NCBI GenBank assembly: GCA_021298455.1
Contig: JAJTFR010000017.1
Coordinates: forward strand, 1-34,192
DNA from: Sphingomonadales bacterium
GTDB lineage: Bacteria > Pseudomonadota > Alphaproteobacteria > Sphingomonadales > Sphingomonadaceae
Direction of reading: 5' to 3'
Length of the DNA stretch: 34,192 bases
Within the stretch, counting starts at the first letter, position 1, and each line of letters opens with the position of its first letter. This document shows, one piece after another, positions 8,099 to 16,550 of the stretch. The notes beneath the pieces are model-generated. The model saw only the letters and a list, made by a program, of their open reading frames with translations. It had not been told where the DNA came from and ran no database searches. A program made the position numbers and the translations under genes.

Positions 8099-9126
8099 TC
8101 AGCCTCTGCCGGTGGCGCAATCGCCTTGGCCAGCGCTTCGCTTGGCAGTTTGAGTGCGCGCAGCATCGCCCAGATTTCCTCTCTTGCAGCCGGCTGCAAT
8201 TTGCCGAGACCTGGGATCGCCTGTAGATCGAACAGCGTCAGCCCCATCGGAAACAATTCCCTATAGGTCACGCGCTCCCGCAGCCCCGGAATGATACGGA
8301 AACCCGCAACCGGTGCGATCTGCCCTAAAGCATCCAGCACCTTGCGTTCATTCTTGGTCGCGAAATTGCGCGAACGGTTCTGCATCACCACCCAGTCGAG
8401 CGGTTTCGGCCGGATCGCAAGGCCGGGTTCTTTCAGATGTTCGACCAACCGTGCAAAATTGCCCAATGTCTGGAATTCACCAGTACGCGGGTTGATCCTG
8501 CCCAACATGTCGAGATCGATGAAGCTGTCATTGACCGGGGTCACGATCGTATCGGCCATGAAGATCGCCCGCCGGGCAATGGGCGAATCATGGCCGCCCA
8601 CGTCAATCACGATGAAATCATGATGGATGCGCGCCATGCGCAGCTTTTCCTCCAGCTCCGCCTCATTCTGCTGGACCAGCATGATCTGTTCGGGCCCTGG
8701 CAGGCGGACACCATATTCCCGCTCGCTTTCTTGCCGCGCCCAAAGCGCGCGATGGAGCGTCAATTGGCGAAGATCGACGTCAAGTGCCGCGACCTTCTCT
8801 CCTGCGTTGCACAGCGCGATGCAGGTATGAAAGGCGCTGGTCGATTTGCCGACGCCGCCCTTTTCATTGGCAAAAACGATGATGTGCCCGCGTTGCCCCG
8901 ATAACGGATATTTCATCCATGCAGGTTCTGGCTGTTGCGGCGACAATCCGCCCGGCGCGCCAAATTCCAAACCCTTATCAAATGTGGATGCCGGAAAAGC
9001 GGGAACGGAACCAGCGGATAGCGGCGCAATCGGCGCAGGCGGCCATGCAGCGGACGCGACATTGCCCGGCGGCGGCAATGCCATCCGCTTTTGCTTTCGC
9101 CTGAACAAGCGCGAAAAAAATCCCAA
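8095..9126 (-). CDS. mipZ: MipZ-like division-plane positioning ATPase
   Basis: MipZ is a MinD/ParA-type ATPase that in Caulobacter forms a gradient from ParB and blocks FtsZ assembly away from midcell. The deviant Walker A KGGVGKST is at about 89-96, preceded by HIIVFANE; DVDLRQ and IVIDVGGHD supply the other nucleotide motifs. Compared with Caulobacter-type MipZ it has about 78 extra N-terminal residues, beginning with a basic, amphipathic segment (MGFFSRLFRRKQKR) and continuing Pro/Ala-rich. I kept the TTG at 9126 because GGAGG lies 9 bases upstream; an in-frame ATG at 9084 would remove the basic segment. It heads the mipZ-GFA-small ORF-osmC operon, 75 bases downstream of glmS. Confidence 0.9.
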   Translation of the reverse strand: MGFFSRLFRRKQKRMALPPPGNVASAAWPPAPIAPLSAGSVPAFPASTFDKGLEFGAPGGLSPQQPEPAWMKYPLSGQRGHIIVFANEKGGVGKSTSAFHTCIALCNAGEKVAALDVDLRQLTLHRALWARQESEREYGVRLPGPEQIMLVQQNEAELEEKLRMARIHHDFIVIDVGGHDSPIARRAIFMADTIVTPVNDSFIDLDMLGRINPRTGEFQTLGNFARLVEHLKEPGLAIRPKPLDWVVMQNRSRNFATKNERKVLDALGQIAPVAGFRIIPGLRERVTYRELFPMGLTLFDLQAIPGLGKLQPAAREEIWAMLRALKLPSEALAKAIAPPAEAE

Positions 9127-9200
9127 TTGCCGCGACCTCCGCTGTCCGGTTGATGGCGCAATGTGCCGCAGCGATCAAGGGGATCGCCGCGACTACCGGA

Positions 9201-11024
9201 TCATTCCACCGTGACGCTTTTCGCCAGATTGCGCGGTTGATCGACATCGGTGCCCTTGGCAACGGCAACATGATAAGCAAGCAGTTGCACCGGCACGGCA
9301 TAGACCAAGGGCGCGATCAGCGGATGCACGCTCGGCATCTCGATCGTGGCAAGGCAGCCTTCGCCCGCCTCTGCAATCCCTTCTGCATCGGAAATCAGCA
9401 CCACCTTGCCGCCGCGTGCGCGCACTTCCTGCATGTTGCTGACGGTCTTTTCGAACAGCGGGCCCGATGGTGCGAGCACGATCACCGGCACCGCTTCGTC
9501 AATGAGAGCGATCGGACCATGCTTCATCTCACCGCTGGCATAGCCCTCCGCATGAATATAGCTGATTTCCTTGAGCTTGAGCGCACCTTCAAGCGCCAGC
9601 GGATAATCCGGACCTCGACCGAGATACAGGACATCGCGCGCCGGCGCGATCAGATGCGCCATGTCGGCAATATCTTCATCATGGGCAAGCGCAGCGTTCA
9701 ATGCCGCCGGCGCCTCGATAAGATGGCGGACGATCTCCCGCTCTTCTTCCGCCGACAGCTTGCCCTTCACTAGCGCAAGGTGCGCGGCCAGCGCGGCGAG
9801 CACAGCAAGTTGGCAGGTAAAGGCCTTGGTCGAGGCGACACCGATTTCCGGGCCGGCATGGGTGGGCAGCAGCAGGTCCGCCTCACGCGCCATTGATGAG
9901 GTCGGTACATTGACGACGACCGCGATCGTCTGCCCCTGTTCCTTGCAATGGCGGAGCGCCGCCAGCGTGTCTGCCGTTTCACCCGATTGGCTGATGAACA
10001 GCGCCAAGCCGCCTTCCTCCAGCACCGGATCGCGATAGCGGAATTCGCTCGCTACATCGATATCGACCGGAACGCGCGCGAAGGTTTCAAACCAATATTT
10101 CGCGACCATCCCTGCATAAAAGCTGGTGCCGCAAGCGACGATGGTGATGCGCTTCACGCCGGCAAGGTCGAAATCCATCTGCGGCAGCGCCACGGTCTGT
10201 TCAAGCGACCGGATATAGCTTTGAAGAGTTTGGGCAATCACGGTCGGCTGTTCGAAAATCTCTTTCTGCATATAATGGCGGTAATTGCCCTTTTCGATCT
10301 GGGCTGCGCTGACACCTGAAGTCGTAATCTCCCGCGAGACAGGATTATTTTCCTTATCGAAAATCTGCGCGCCTTCACGATAGACAATCACCCAATCGCC
10401 TTCTTCGAGATAGGCGATCTTTTGCGTCAACGGCGCCAGCGCCAGCGCGTCAGACCCCAAATAGGTTTCACCATCACCATAGCCGACCACCAAGGGAGAC
10501 CCCAGACGCGCGCCGATCAGAAAATCCGGATTTTCGCGGAAAGCGATGGCGAGTGCGAATGCGCCGCGCAGTTGCGGCAGCACCGCCTTCACCGCCTCGG
10601 TCGGCGCTTGCCCTGCCTCAATCTGTTCGGAAACAAGATGCGCAACAACCTCGGTATCGGTCTCGCTCTCAAAGGTCCGCCCGCGCGCAGTCAGCGCATC
10701 GCGCAGCTGCTTGAAATTCTCGATAATGCCATTGTGGACAAGCGCCACTTCACCCGTCGCATGCGGGTGCGCATTGTTGGTCGTCGGCGCACCATGCGTT
10801 GCCCAACGGGTATGGGCGATGCCTATATTGCCGGGCGCAGGGTTTCCAGCCAGCTCCTTGACGAGGTTGCCCAGCTTCCCTTCTGCACGGCGGCGGATCA
10901 ACTGGCCGTCAAGTACAGTGCAGACACCTGCGCTGTCATAACCGCGATATTCCATCCGCTTCAGGCCATCGACCAAACGGTCTGCCACTGCTTCCTTGCC
11001 GACGATGCCAATAATGCCGCACAT
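9201..11024 (-). CDS. glmS: glutamine-fructose-6-phosphate aminotransferase (isomerizing)
   Basis: GlmS makes glucosamine-6-phosphate, the entry step to UDP-GlcNAc for peptidoglycan and LPS. The 607-residue length is standard. Cys2 (MCGIIGIVG) is the glutaminase nucleophile, ARTRWATHG-type residues (IAHTRWATHG) follow, and two SIS domains fill the C-terminal half (VACGTSFYAG, ISQSGETADT). The protein ends in the conserved LAKSVTVE. An AAGGA site precedes the ATG. GlmU, which acts later in the same pathway, lies about 1.2 kb upstream on the same strand. Confidence 0.98.
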   Translation of the reverse strand: MCGIIGIVGKEAVADRLVDGLKRMEYRGYDSAGVCTVLDGQLIRRRAEGKLGNLVKELAGNPAPGNIGIAHTRWATHGAPTTNNAHPHATGEVALVHNGIIENFKQLRDALTARGRTFESETDTEVVAHLVSEQIEAGQAPTEAVKAVLPQLRGAFALAIAFRENPDFLIGARLGSPLVVGYGDGETYLGSDALALAPLTQKIAYLEEGDWVIVYREGAQIFDKENNPVSREITTSGVSAAQIEKGNYRHYMQKEIFEQPTVIAQTLQSYIRSLEQTVALPQMDFDLAGVKRITIVACGTSFYAGMVAKYWFETFARVPVDIDVASEFRYRDPVLEEGGLALFISQSGETADTLAALRHCKEQGQTIAVVVNVPTSSMAREADLLLPTHAGPEIGVASTKAFTCQLAVLAALAAHLALVKGKLSAEEEREIVRHLIEAPAALNAALAHDEDIADMAHLIAPARDVLYLGRGPDYPLALEGALKLKEISYIHAEGYASGEMKHGPIALIDEAVPVIVLAPSGPLFEKTVSNMQEVRARGGKVVLISDAEGIAEAGEGCLATIEMPSVHPLIAPLVYAVPVQLLAYHVAVAKGTDVDQPRNLAKSVTVE

Positions 11025-11037
11025 AATCTTGCTTCCT

Positions 11038-11385
11038 TCAAACCAGTTTCATCGCGCCCATTAGCCAGGCAATCGGAGCACCCACCAACAGTGCGATGCA
11101 GAATAAAGATTCAAAAACAACGCCGCCCCAGTTTTTGGCGTCGCCCACTTGGTCGACCAGAATCGAGATCACCCTGCCAACCGCAGTACCAAACCAGCAT
11201 AGTCCGGCAATCGCATAAGCGATGGGTGGCAGCCAGAGTCCGCCAAATGTGGCGCGAAATTCCGATCGCCCAGCGTTGGTTACGGGTACCAGCCCCACGA
11301 AACCGGCAGCCTTAGTTGGCAACAACAATCCCAGAAAGCCCATGGCGATGGTAGCACAGGCCGCAATCTGATTGAGAAGATCCAT
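11038..11385 (-). CDS. small membrane protein, DUF4345-like
   Basis: The 115-residue protein has about four hydrophobic segments: IAACATIAMGFLGLL, LPPIAYAIAGLCWF, VISILVDQV (weak) and SLFCIALLVGAPIAWLMG. The motif GRSEFRATFGGLWL resembles the DUF4345 family, whose function is unknown. I chose the ATG at 11385; an upstream in-frame start would lie inside the toxin gene. It lies 7 bases after vapC and 13 bases before glmS, so it is probably co-transcribed with both. Confidence 0.7.
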   Translation of the reverse strand: MDLLNQIAACATIAMGFLGLLLPTKAAGFVGLVPVTNAGRSEFRATFGGLWLPPIAYAIAGLCWFGTAVGRVISILVDQVGDAKNWGGVVFESLFCIALLVGAPIAWLMGAMKLV

Positions 11386-11392
11386 CTTTAAC

Positions 11393-11773
11393 TCACAGAC
11401 TATAAGGAATGCGGATACCCGGCATTTCAGCAGGGAAGCCCTTTGTATTTCGTGTAACCAATACGCGGCCACGCGTTAGAGCGGTCGCTAATATGACGGC
11501 ATCGGGCGACTTAAGACGCGGTCTTTCGCGCCGCAACGAGGCGGCCCGAGTAGCGATCTCGTCATCAAGCTCATCAATCCCAAAGCCTGACAGAAAACGC
11601 TCTGCGCGCTTTAAGCCCTCGCCAGAGCCTTTGGACAGAACCTCAATCCAAACCATCCGGCTTACCCATACCCTACCGCCACGCTCAACTGCGCGACGAA
11701 ATTCCGAATGCGCCTGCGGAAAGCCCCGCAGCGCATCGATTATGATATTACTGTCAAAGGTAAAGCCGCTCAC
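11393..11773 (-). CDS. vapC: VapC-type PIN-domain toxin
   Basis: The 126-residue PIN-domain ribonuclease has the expected acidic active site: Asp7 (FDSN), Glu44 (WIEVL) and Asp91 (SPDAVILATA), with Asn109 in VTRNTKGF at the fourth position. VapC toxins cleave specific RNAs, often tRNA, when freed from antitoxin. The start is GTG, overlapping the antitoxin stop (GTGA), so the pair is translationally coupled. Confidence 0.9.
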   Translation of the reverse strand: MSGFTFDSNIIIDALRGFPQAHSEFRRAVERGGRVWVSRMVWIEVLSKGSGEGLKRAERFLSGFGIDELDDEIATRAASLRRERPRLKSPDAVILATALTRGRVLVTRNTKGFPAEMPGIRIPYSL

Positions 11774-12201
11774 CTTTTCGCGTGCTTCTTTTTTGGTCCG
11801 CGATCCTTATCGCCGACAATGTCCCCAGCCTTATCGAGCGCGAGACAACCGTCGTCTGGTGCCTTGCCATGCTTGGCATACCAAGCCTTGTGGAGTTCAT
11901 GCTCACGATCATCTTGCTCATCAAACAGATCCGGAAACTCGGCACGCACTTCCTCATAATCAGCATCCCAGGGGCGAGTCCACGAAGCCCGCTCCCGCCT
12001 TTGCCACTCGACCGAATCGCCTATATCGGTGCGGTCTTTCCACGCCCCAAAGCCTGCCTCCAGCCAGTCGAGCGTAGCATCTGCGCGATAGGCTTCAACC
12101 GCCTCGCGTAACACAGCCGCGCGCGACTTGCCCTGCTCGGCGGCGAGCTGGTCGAGCCATTTGATGGCTTCATCTGGCAGATCGGCGAGGATGCGAGTCA
12201 T
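11770..12201 (-). CDS. ribbon-helix-helix antitoxin (VapB-type) with long acidic/basic tail
   Basis: The first 45 or so residues (MTRILADLPDEAIKWLDQLA, SRAAVLREAVEAY) are a CopG/RHH DNA-binding domain. A toxin-neutralising segment follows (AGFGAWKDRTDIGDSVEW). At 143 residues it is longer than the 70-100 typical for such antitoxins: the tail is first acidic (about 80-100) and ends very basic (KKKHAKR). The tail is open in frame up to the toxin start, so it could be an extension gained by loss of an earlier stop. The ATG at 12201 sits next to AT-rich palindromes that look like its own operator. Confidence 0.85.
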   Translation of the reverse strand: MTRILADLPDEAIKWLDQLAAEQGKSRAAVLREAVEAYRADATLDWLEAGFGAWKDRTDIGDSVEWQRRERASWTRPWDADYEEVRAEFPDLFDEQDDREHELHKAWYAKHGKAPDDGCLALDKAGDIVGDKDRGPKKKHAKR

Positions 12202-12208
12202 GATATAC

Positions 12209-12231
12209 TGATATCATATCATGATATCATG
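12209..12231. promoter_or_regulatory. AT-rich palindromic operator of the vapBC pair
   Basis: Nested palindromes begin 8 bases upstream of the antitoxin ATG: TGATATCA (12209-12216), the perfect 12-mer ATATCATGATAT (12216-12227) and the perfect 10-mer ATGATATCAT (12221-12230). The run is strikingly AT-rich for this genome. RHH antitoxins normally bind such repeats and repress their own operon. The last codons and stop of the upstream glmU fusion lie inside the element. Confidence 0.65.
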
Positions 12232-13808
12232 TCAACCTTGTTTGATTTGCCAAACAGATACGCGACCACGACTAATGCGACATAAGCGGCATATGGAAAT
12301 AACAGTAAGATCATGAAGCCGATGGCCATCCCGGCGTCTCCAGTTCCAAGATCTCTTGGCACCTGTTGCCATAATGGCGAAGACCACGCGACATAAGGAA
12401 CAATGATCAGCGCAGCCAAAATAGAACGCGCGACCCATTTACGAAACTTTAGTCCGACAAAATATCCCAAGACAATAAAAACAGCAGGCATCGCATCGTG
12501 GAAGCGATCTGCCCAGCCGGGTTTCACCATTTGCTCGGCGCGCACCATGCGAAGTTCGCCGTCGGCTACATCGCGGCTCACTGCACTGCCCGCCGCGACA
12601 ATCGCATCCCGGCCAATCTTCACCGGGGCAATCAAGGCGCTGTTCGATCCGATGAACGCCCCCTCGCCGATCACCGTCTTATATTTGAAATAGCCATCAT
12701 AATTGCAGGTGATCGTGCCAGCCCCGATATTCGCGCCCGCGCCGATTTCAGCGTCGCCCAGATAGGTCAGATGGTTGGCCTTTGCGCCTTTTTTCAGATG
12801 CGCTTTCTTGGTTTCGACGAAATTGCCGATCTTCGTCTTTTCTTCCAGCACAGTCCCAGGGCGGAGGCGAGCAAAGGGGCCGACTTCGGCTCCGCTGGCA
12901 ATGCTGGTGCCTTCAATATGGCAATTGGCGCGGATCTTCACATTGTCAGCCACCGACACACCGGGGCCAAAAAAGACATTGGGTTCGATCAGCACATCGC
13001 GGCCAATCGCCGTGTCATAGGAAAACCAGACTGTGTCTGGCGCAGTTAAAGTCGCGCCATCGTCCATAGCCTGCGCCCGGCGGCGAGCCTGCCATTCGCC
13101 TTCCATCTCTGCCAATTGCGCGCGGCTGTTGATGCCGGCAACATCGAAAGGATCGGTGGCTACCGCCACACAGGCCCTTCCATCGGCATTGGCGATGTTG
13201 ACGATATCGGTGAGGTAATATTCCTTTTGCGCATTATCGTCGGTCACCCGGGCGAGCAGCGCGAACAAGTCCGCAGCCTTCACCGCCATCAGGCCGGAGT
13301 TGGACAATTTGACTGCCTTTTCGAGGTCCGTCGCATCCTTCTGCTCGACCATCTTTACGATCTTGCCACCCTCAACGATCACACGACCATAGCCGGTGGG
13401 ATCTTCAGGCTCGAACGCCAATACCACTACGGCGGGCGCGTCCACGCCATTCAGCCGATCAATCATTGCCTGCATCGTCGCTGACGGCACGAAAGGAACA
13501 TCGCCATAAAGGATCAATACATCGCCATCGAAACCTGCCAGCGCACCCTCAGCCTGCTGCACCGCATGGCCCGTGCCAAGCTGCGGTTCCTGCACCACGG
13601 TTTCGGCACTGCTACCCAGCGCGTCCCGCAACTGGTCCGCCTTGTCACCGACAACGACGACTTTCTTGGCGGGCGAAAGCGCATCAACGCTTGCCATCAA
13701 ATGCATCAGCATCGGCCGGCCAGCTATCGGGTGCAGCACCTTGTGCAGATCTGATTTCATGCGGGTGCCCTTGCCCGCGGCGAGGATGACGGCAGCAATT
13801 TTGTTCAT
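12219..13808 (-). CDS. glmU: GlmU bifunctional enzyme with C-terminal membrane extension
   Basis: GlmU acetylates glucosamine-1-phosphate and then forms UDP-GlcNAc. Residues 1-230 are the pyrophosphorylase (LAAGKGTRMKS at 9-19, QLGTGHA at 76-82, YGDVP at 101-105). Residues about 250-440 are the left-handed beta-helix acetyltransferase (RLRPGT 314-319, NYDG 369-372). The normal protein ends near residue 450, as here at GWADRFHDAM (431-440). The frame then continues 89 residues with about three hydrophobic segments (VFIVLGYFVG, SILAALIIVPYVAW, and a long one at about 493-519). Residue 440 is an ATG (12491) that could have been the start of a separate membrane-protein gene. No ribosome-binding site is visible before it, so a deletion fusing the two genes is likely. 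The last three codons lie in the vapBC operator. Confidence 0.93.
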   Translation of the reverse strand: MNKIAAVILAAGKGTRMKSDLHKVLHPIAGRPMLMHLMASVDALSPAKKVVVVGDKADQLRDALGSSAETVVQEPQLGTGHAVQQAEGALAGFDGDVLILYGDVPFVPSATMQAMIDRLNGVDAPAVVVLAFEPEDPTGYGRVIVEGGKIVKMVEQKDATDLEKAVKLSNSGLMAVKAADLFALLARVTDDNAQKEYYLTDIVNIANADGRACVAVATDPFDVAGINSRAQLAEMEGEWQARRRAQAMDDGATLTAPDTVWFSYDTAIGRDVLIEPNVFFGPGVSVADNVKIRANCHIEGTSIASGAEVGPFARLRPGTVLEEKTKIGNFVETKKAHLKKGAKANHLTYLGDAEIGAGANIGAGTITCNYDGYFKYKTVIGEGAFIGSNSALIAPVKIGRDAIVAAGSAVSRDVADGELRMVRAEQMVKPGWADRFHDAMPAVFIVLGYFVGLKFRKWVARSILAALIIVPYVAWSSPLWQQVPRDLGTGDAGMAIGFMILLLFPYAAYVALVVVAYLFGKSNKVDMIS

Positions 13809-13936
13809 GGATCACGGCTTTAGGGACAAATGATTGCACTTTCCAGAATTTGCAGGCGAATATTTCGTAAATCATTTCCATTTTGCAAAAAACGACGCAT
13901 CTCGACTTTGCTGCATTGAAAGTTATGGCCCGAACC

Positions 13937-14608
13937 ATGACTGATTTTCCATTCGCTATCGTTGGGTTTGATCTCGACGGAACCTTGCTCGACAGCAGCT
14001 ATGAACTGGCAGCATCGCTCAACCATGCGCTGGCCAGCATTGGCCGCCCTCCGATCGCAACCAACGGTGTGAAGGCACTGGTCGGGATGGGCACACGGCA
14101 TATGCTGCAATTGGGGCTGGAACAGTCAGGCGGTGCAGACGATGAAACGGTCCACGCCCTGCACCCGGTACTGGTAGAACATTATCGCGCAAATCTGGGC
14201 AGCAATTGCCCGCGCTTTCCGGGCCTGGAAGCAGCGCTGGATCAACTGGCAGCGACGGGTGCGAAGCTGGCGGTGGTCACCAACAAGTTTGAAAACTTGG
14301 CGGTCGAACTGCTTGGCAATGTAGGGCTGGCCGACCGTTTCGCGACCATCATCGGTGGCGACACAATGGGAAAGGGCAATGGCAAACCAAAGCCCGACCC
14401 GATCCACGAAATGATCCGGCGCTGCGGTGGTGGCCCAGCCGCCTTTGTCGGCGACACGATCCATGATGTGCACGCCGCGCAAGCCGCGGGCATCAAAAGC
14501 ATCGCCGTCAGTTTTGGCTTCCTTGATCAACCCGCCGAACAATTGGGCGCCGATGCGGTAATCGGCCATTATCAGGAATTGTTCGACACGCTTCAGCGGC
14601 TTGGCTGA
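13937..14608 (+). CDS. gph: HAD hydrolase, phosphoglycolate phosphatase-like
   Basis: The 223-residue HAD phosphatase has motif I FDLDGTLLDSS with the nucleophile Asp, motif II VVTNK, Lys in KPKPDP, and motif IV FVGDTIHDVHAA. The best match among common family members is Gph, which removes phosphate from 2-phosphoglycolate; other small phosphates remain possible. The start is uncertain: I used the ATG at 13937 (MTDFPF), with others at 13925 and 13883. It is divergent from glmU, and its 3' end overlaps the convergent nucleotidyltransferase gene by 16 bases. Confidence 0.85.
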   Translation: MTDFPFAIVGFDLDGTLLDSSYELAASLNHALASIGRPPIATNGVKALVGMGTRHMLQLGLEQSGGADDETVHALHPVLVEHYRANLGSNCPRFPGLEAALDQLAATGAKLAVVTNKFENLAVELLGNVGLADRFATIIGGDTMGKGNGKPKPDPIHEMIRRCGGGPAAFVGDTIHDVHAAQAAGIKSIAVSFGFLDQPAEQLGADAVIGHYQELFDTLQRLG

Positions 14609-15699
14609 CCTTTACGCCATTTCACCCATAAATGCCGCGCCAACATCAGCGGCGGCATGCGCAGCAGGTGCGAGCGGATGTAGAATATCAGCCGAAGCCA
14701 TTTGCGCGTCGGCCGCCCCCAGCCGTCACGTGCGGTGAGGCGGTGGATGAAGAGATAGTCGGTGAATGCAAGCCGTTGCTGTTTTGGATAAACATGGGTT
14801 CCATAAAGATGGTGCGAAAGACGTGCAGCACGCATCACCGATGCATATAGATGACGGCACCCGGGCGCAGCGTAGATATCATGCCAGTATTTTCCGCTGG
14901 TGCGGTTCTGCATTTCGTTGGCAATACAATGGAAATCCCACAAGTTTCGGAGACCGCCGGTAAGGTCGCCGTCTGCGATCAAATGCGCGGCGCAATGGCA
15001 AAGAATGTCGTGTGGCGACAAAATATAGGTCTTGCCTGGTTGGAAGGGCGTGGGCAGCGGATAGCGATAATCAAGATCATCGTCAGGATGTTCAAATTGC
15101 TCAGGAAGCGGCAGCGCAACCGCGCAATCCAACATCCCTGCGGCATCCGGCGTCGGCCGCGCGGTCAGCGGCAAAATCGTATGGTGCACGTCGATCATCC
15201 GGTCGCGCTCTTTATGAATCATCGGGGGGAGTTCGTGCATATGGTCGCGGTAATAGGCGTCGTCATAGGCGTCTTCCTTCACCCATTCCCAGCCGCCTTT
15301 GTCCAGCAACAGCGCCTCCACCTGCGGCAAATCCTCACGCGCTACCATGATGTCGAGGTCGCCAATCGATCTGCCGTCACCGGCAAGCAGCCCAGCGGCG
15401 GCATAAGCAGTGCCCTTAAGCAGCACGACCTTGCCGTGATAGCCCGCCAAAGCGCGCCGGGCGCAATCGGCCTCCCAAAGCGCGGACCGCCGCTGATATT
15501 CTGCGTTGATCTGCGCTTCGGCTAGGATTTCTGCGACGTTCGAAGGCACTGACTCAAATTTGAGTCGCGCTGCCAAGGTACCGATAAGCTGCTCGGCACG
15601 CGCCATGGTGAGCAGATCGGTCCAGCCACGCGCATCAAGACTGGCCGTCGATGCGGGGTGGCGGAGCGCATCGACAAGGAGCATGGCATCGCGCTTCAC
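14593..15699 (-). CDS. nucleotidyltransferase family protein (PF14907-like)
   Basis: The protein has 368 residues from a GTG at 15699 that overlaps the kinase stop (GTGA); an in-frame TTG lies at 15714. The nucleotidyltransferase signature LLKGTAYAAAGLL followed by GRSIGDLDIMV places the metal-binding Asp pair at Asp114 and Asp116. This pattern fits the uncharacterised 'nucleotidyltransferase 5' family (PF14907). Members occur beside HprK-like kinases in some peptide-modification clusters, such as certain lasso-peptide pathways. A basic, Trp-rich C-terminus (KWLRLIFYIR, HLWVKWRKG) may touch membranes. It is the last gene of the four-gene cluster; its substrate is unknown. Confidence 0.8.
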   Translation of the reverse strand: MKRDAMLLVDALRHPASTASLDARGWTDLLTMARAEQLIGTLAARLKFESVPSNVAEILAEAQINAEYQRRSALWEADCARRALAGYHGKVVLLKGTAYAAAGLLAGDGRSIGDLDIMVAREDLPQVEALLLDKGGWEWVKEDAYDDAYYRDHMHELPPMIHKERDRMIDVHHTILPLTARPTPDAAGMLDCAVALPLPEQFEHPDDDLDYRYPLPTPFQPGKTYILSPHDILCHCAAHLIADGDLTGGLRNLWDFHCIANEMQNRTSGKYWHDIYAAPGCRHLYASVMRAARLSHHLYGTHVYPKQQRLAFTDYLFIHRLTARDGWGRPTRKWLRLIFYIRSHLLRMPPLMLARHLWVKWRKGQPSR

Positions 15700-16550
15700 G
15701 GCAGGTCGCCCCAAAGCTGCTCGACCAGCGCAATGGCCTCTTCACCGCTTTCATAATCGATCGCCAGAGCCGGCACCGACTTCACAAAACGGGTCAGCGC
15801 CGTAAATCCTGCCTCGCCTAGGGCGACATAGTTGGTCGACGCCTGCGTCAGCCGCATGAAGGTTTCCCCGGCCGCCACGCTGCGCACCGCCCTTGGTTCG
15901 CCAAAGCGCGGAAAGAGCAGCAGCGCCGGTCGGCCGCCCTCCCCCATGCGTGCAATGGCATCAGCAGGCGGCACCATGTGGCGGATATCGCCTTTAGGCG
16001 TATCCCGCATCAACGGGCCAAAGAGCGCGTCTGGCCGGGCCGCCTCCATCGCTGCAATCGCGCTATTCTTTAGGCTGATCAACCGCAGAAAGGGCATGAT
16101 GTCGCCGCTCAACGGATCAAGCAGCACAAATTCGTCGCCCAGAAAGCGCCAGCCCCGGCAGGACAGCAAAGCCGCAAGCGTCGATTTGCCCGACCCGGAT
16201 GCGCCGGTCATCACCAGAACACGCCCGTCGCGCTCAACCGCGCTGGCATGAAGGAGCAGGTGGCGCCGCCAGCCAAGCGCAACTTGCAGGTTCATCGCCA
16301 TTTCAGCGGCGAGCAGCCCCTGCGAAAGCGGCAAGGGCGCGGCATCGGGCAGCATATAGTCGCCCTTGATCGCTACCGATGGCCGCAGCCAGCGCCGCAG
16401 CCGGCTGGCAGCTTCCAACCGCACTGTGAAATCGACATATTCCGGTCGCGGATAACCGGCATAGAGCGCGGCCATCCGCTCGATCGGCGCACGCCATACC
16501 GAACCGATGCGAAATGCGGCGGGGCCGATGCGGACGTGGAATTCATGCAC
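15696..16550 (-). CDS. HprK-related kinase A
   Basis: The 284-residue protein resembles the C-terminal kinase domain of HPr kinase/phosphorylase. It has a P-loop GASGSGKST (116-124) preceded by a conserved His101 (LLLHASAVERDG, like the HprK HG motif) and followed by LGDEFVLLD with Asp139/Glu140, equivalent to the catalytic acidic pair. It lacks the N-terminal HprK domain. This matches the NCBI family 'HprK-related kinase A', part of an uncharacterised HPr-rel-A system. The start is GTG at 16550, overlapping the PqqD-like gene by 8 bases. No HPr or PTS gene is in the window, so the substrate is probably a peptide or protein from its own cluster (inference). Confidence 0.85.
   Translation of the reverse strand: MHEFHVRIGPAAFRIGSVWRAPIERMAALYAGYPRPEYVDFTVRLEAASRLRRWLRPSVAIKGDYMLPDAAPLPLSQGLLAAEMAMNLQVALGWRRHLLLHASAVERDGRVLVMTGASGSGKSTLAALLSCRGWRFLGDEFVLLDPLSGDIMPFLRLISLKNSAIAAMEAARPDALFGPLMRDTPKGDIRHMVPPADAIARMGEGGRPALLLFPRFGEPRAVRSVAAGETFMRLTQASTNYVALGEAGFTALTRFVKSVPALAIDYESGEEAIALVEQLWGDLP

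Noticed and set aside
11409-12077. 222-codon plus-strand open frame across the toxin-antitoxin genes
   Set aside because: Low-complexity shadow; both minus-strand genes have proper motifs and overlapping starts and stops.
11038-12231. The toxin-antitoxin region as a larger mobile island
   Set aside because: No transposase, integrase, terminal repeats or tRNA flank it, and codon use looks like the neighbours; only the short operator is AT-rich.
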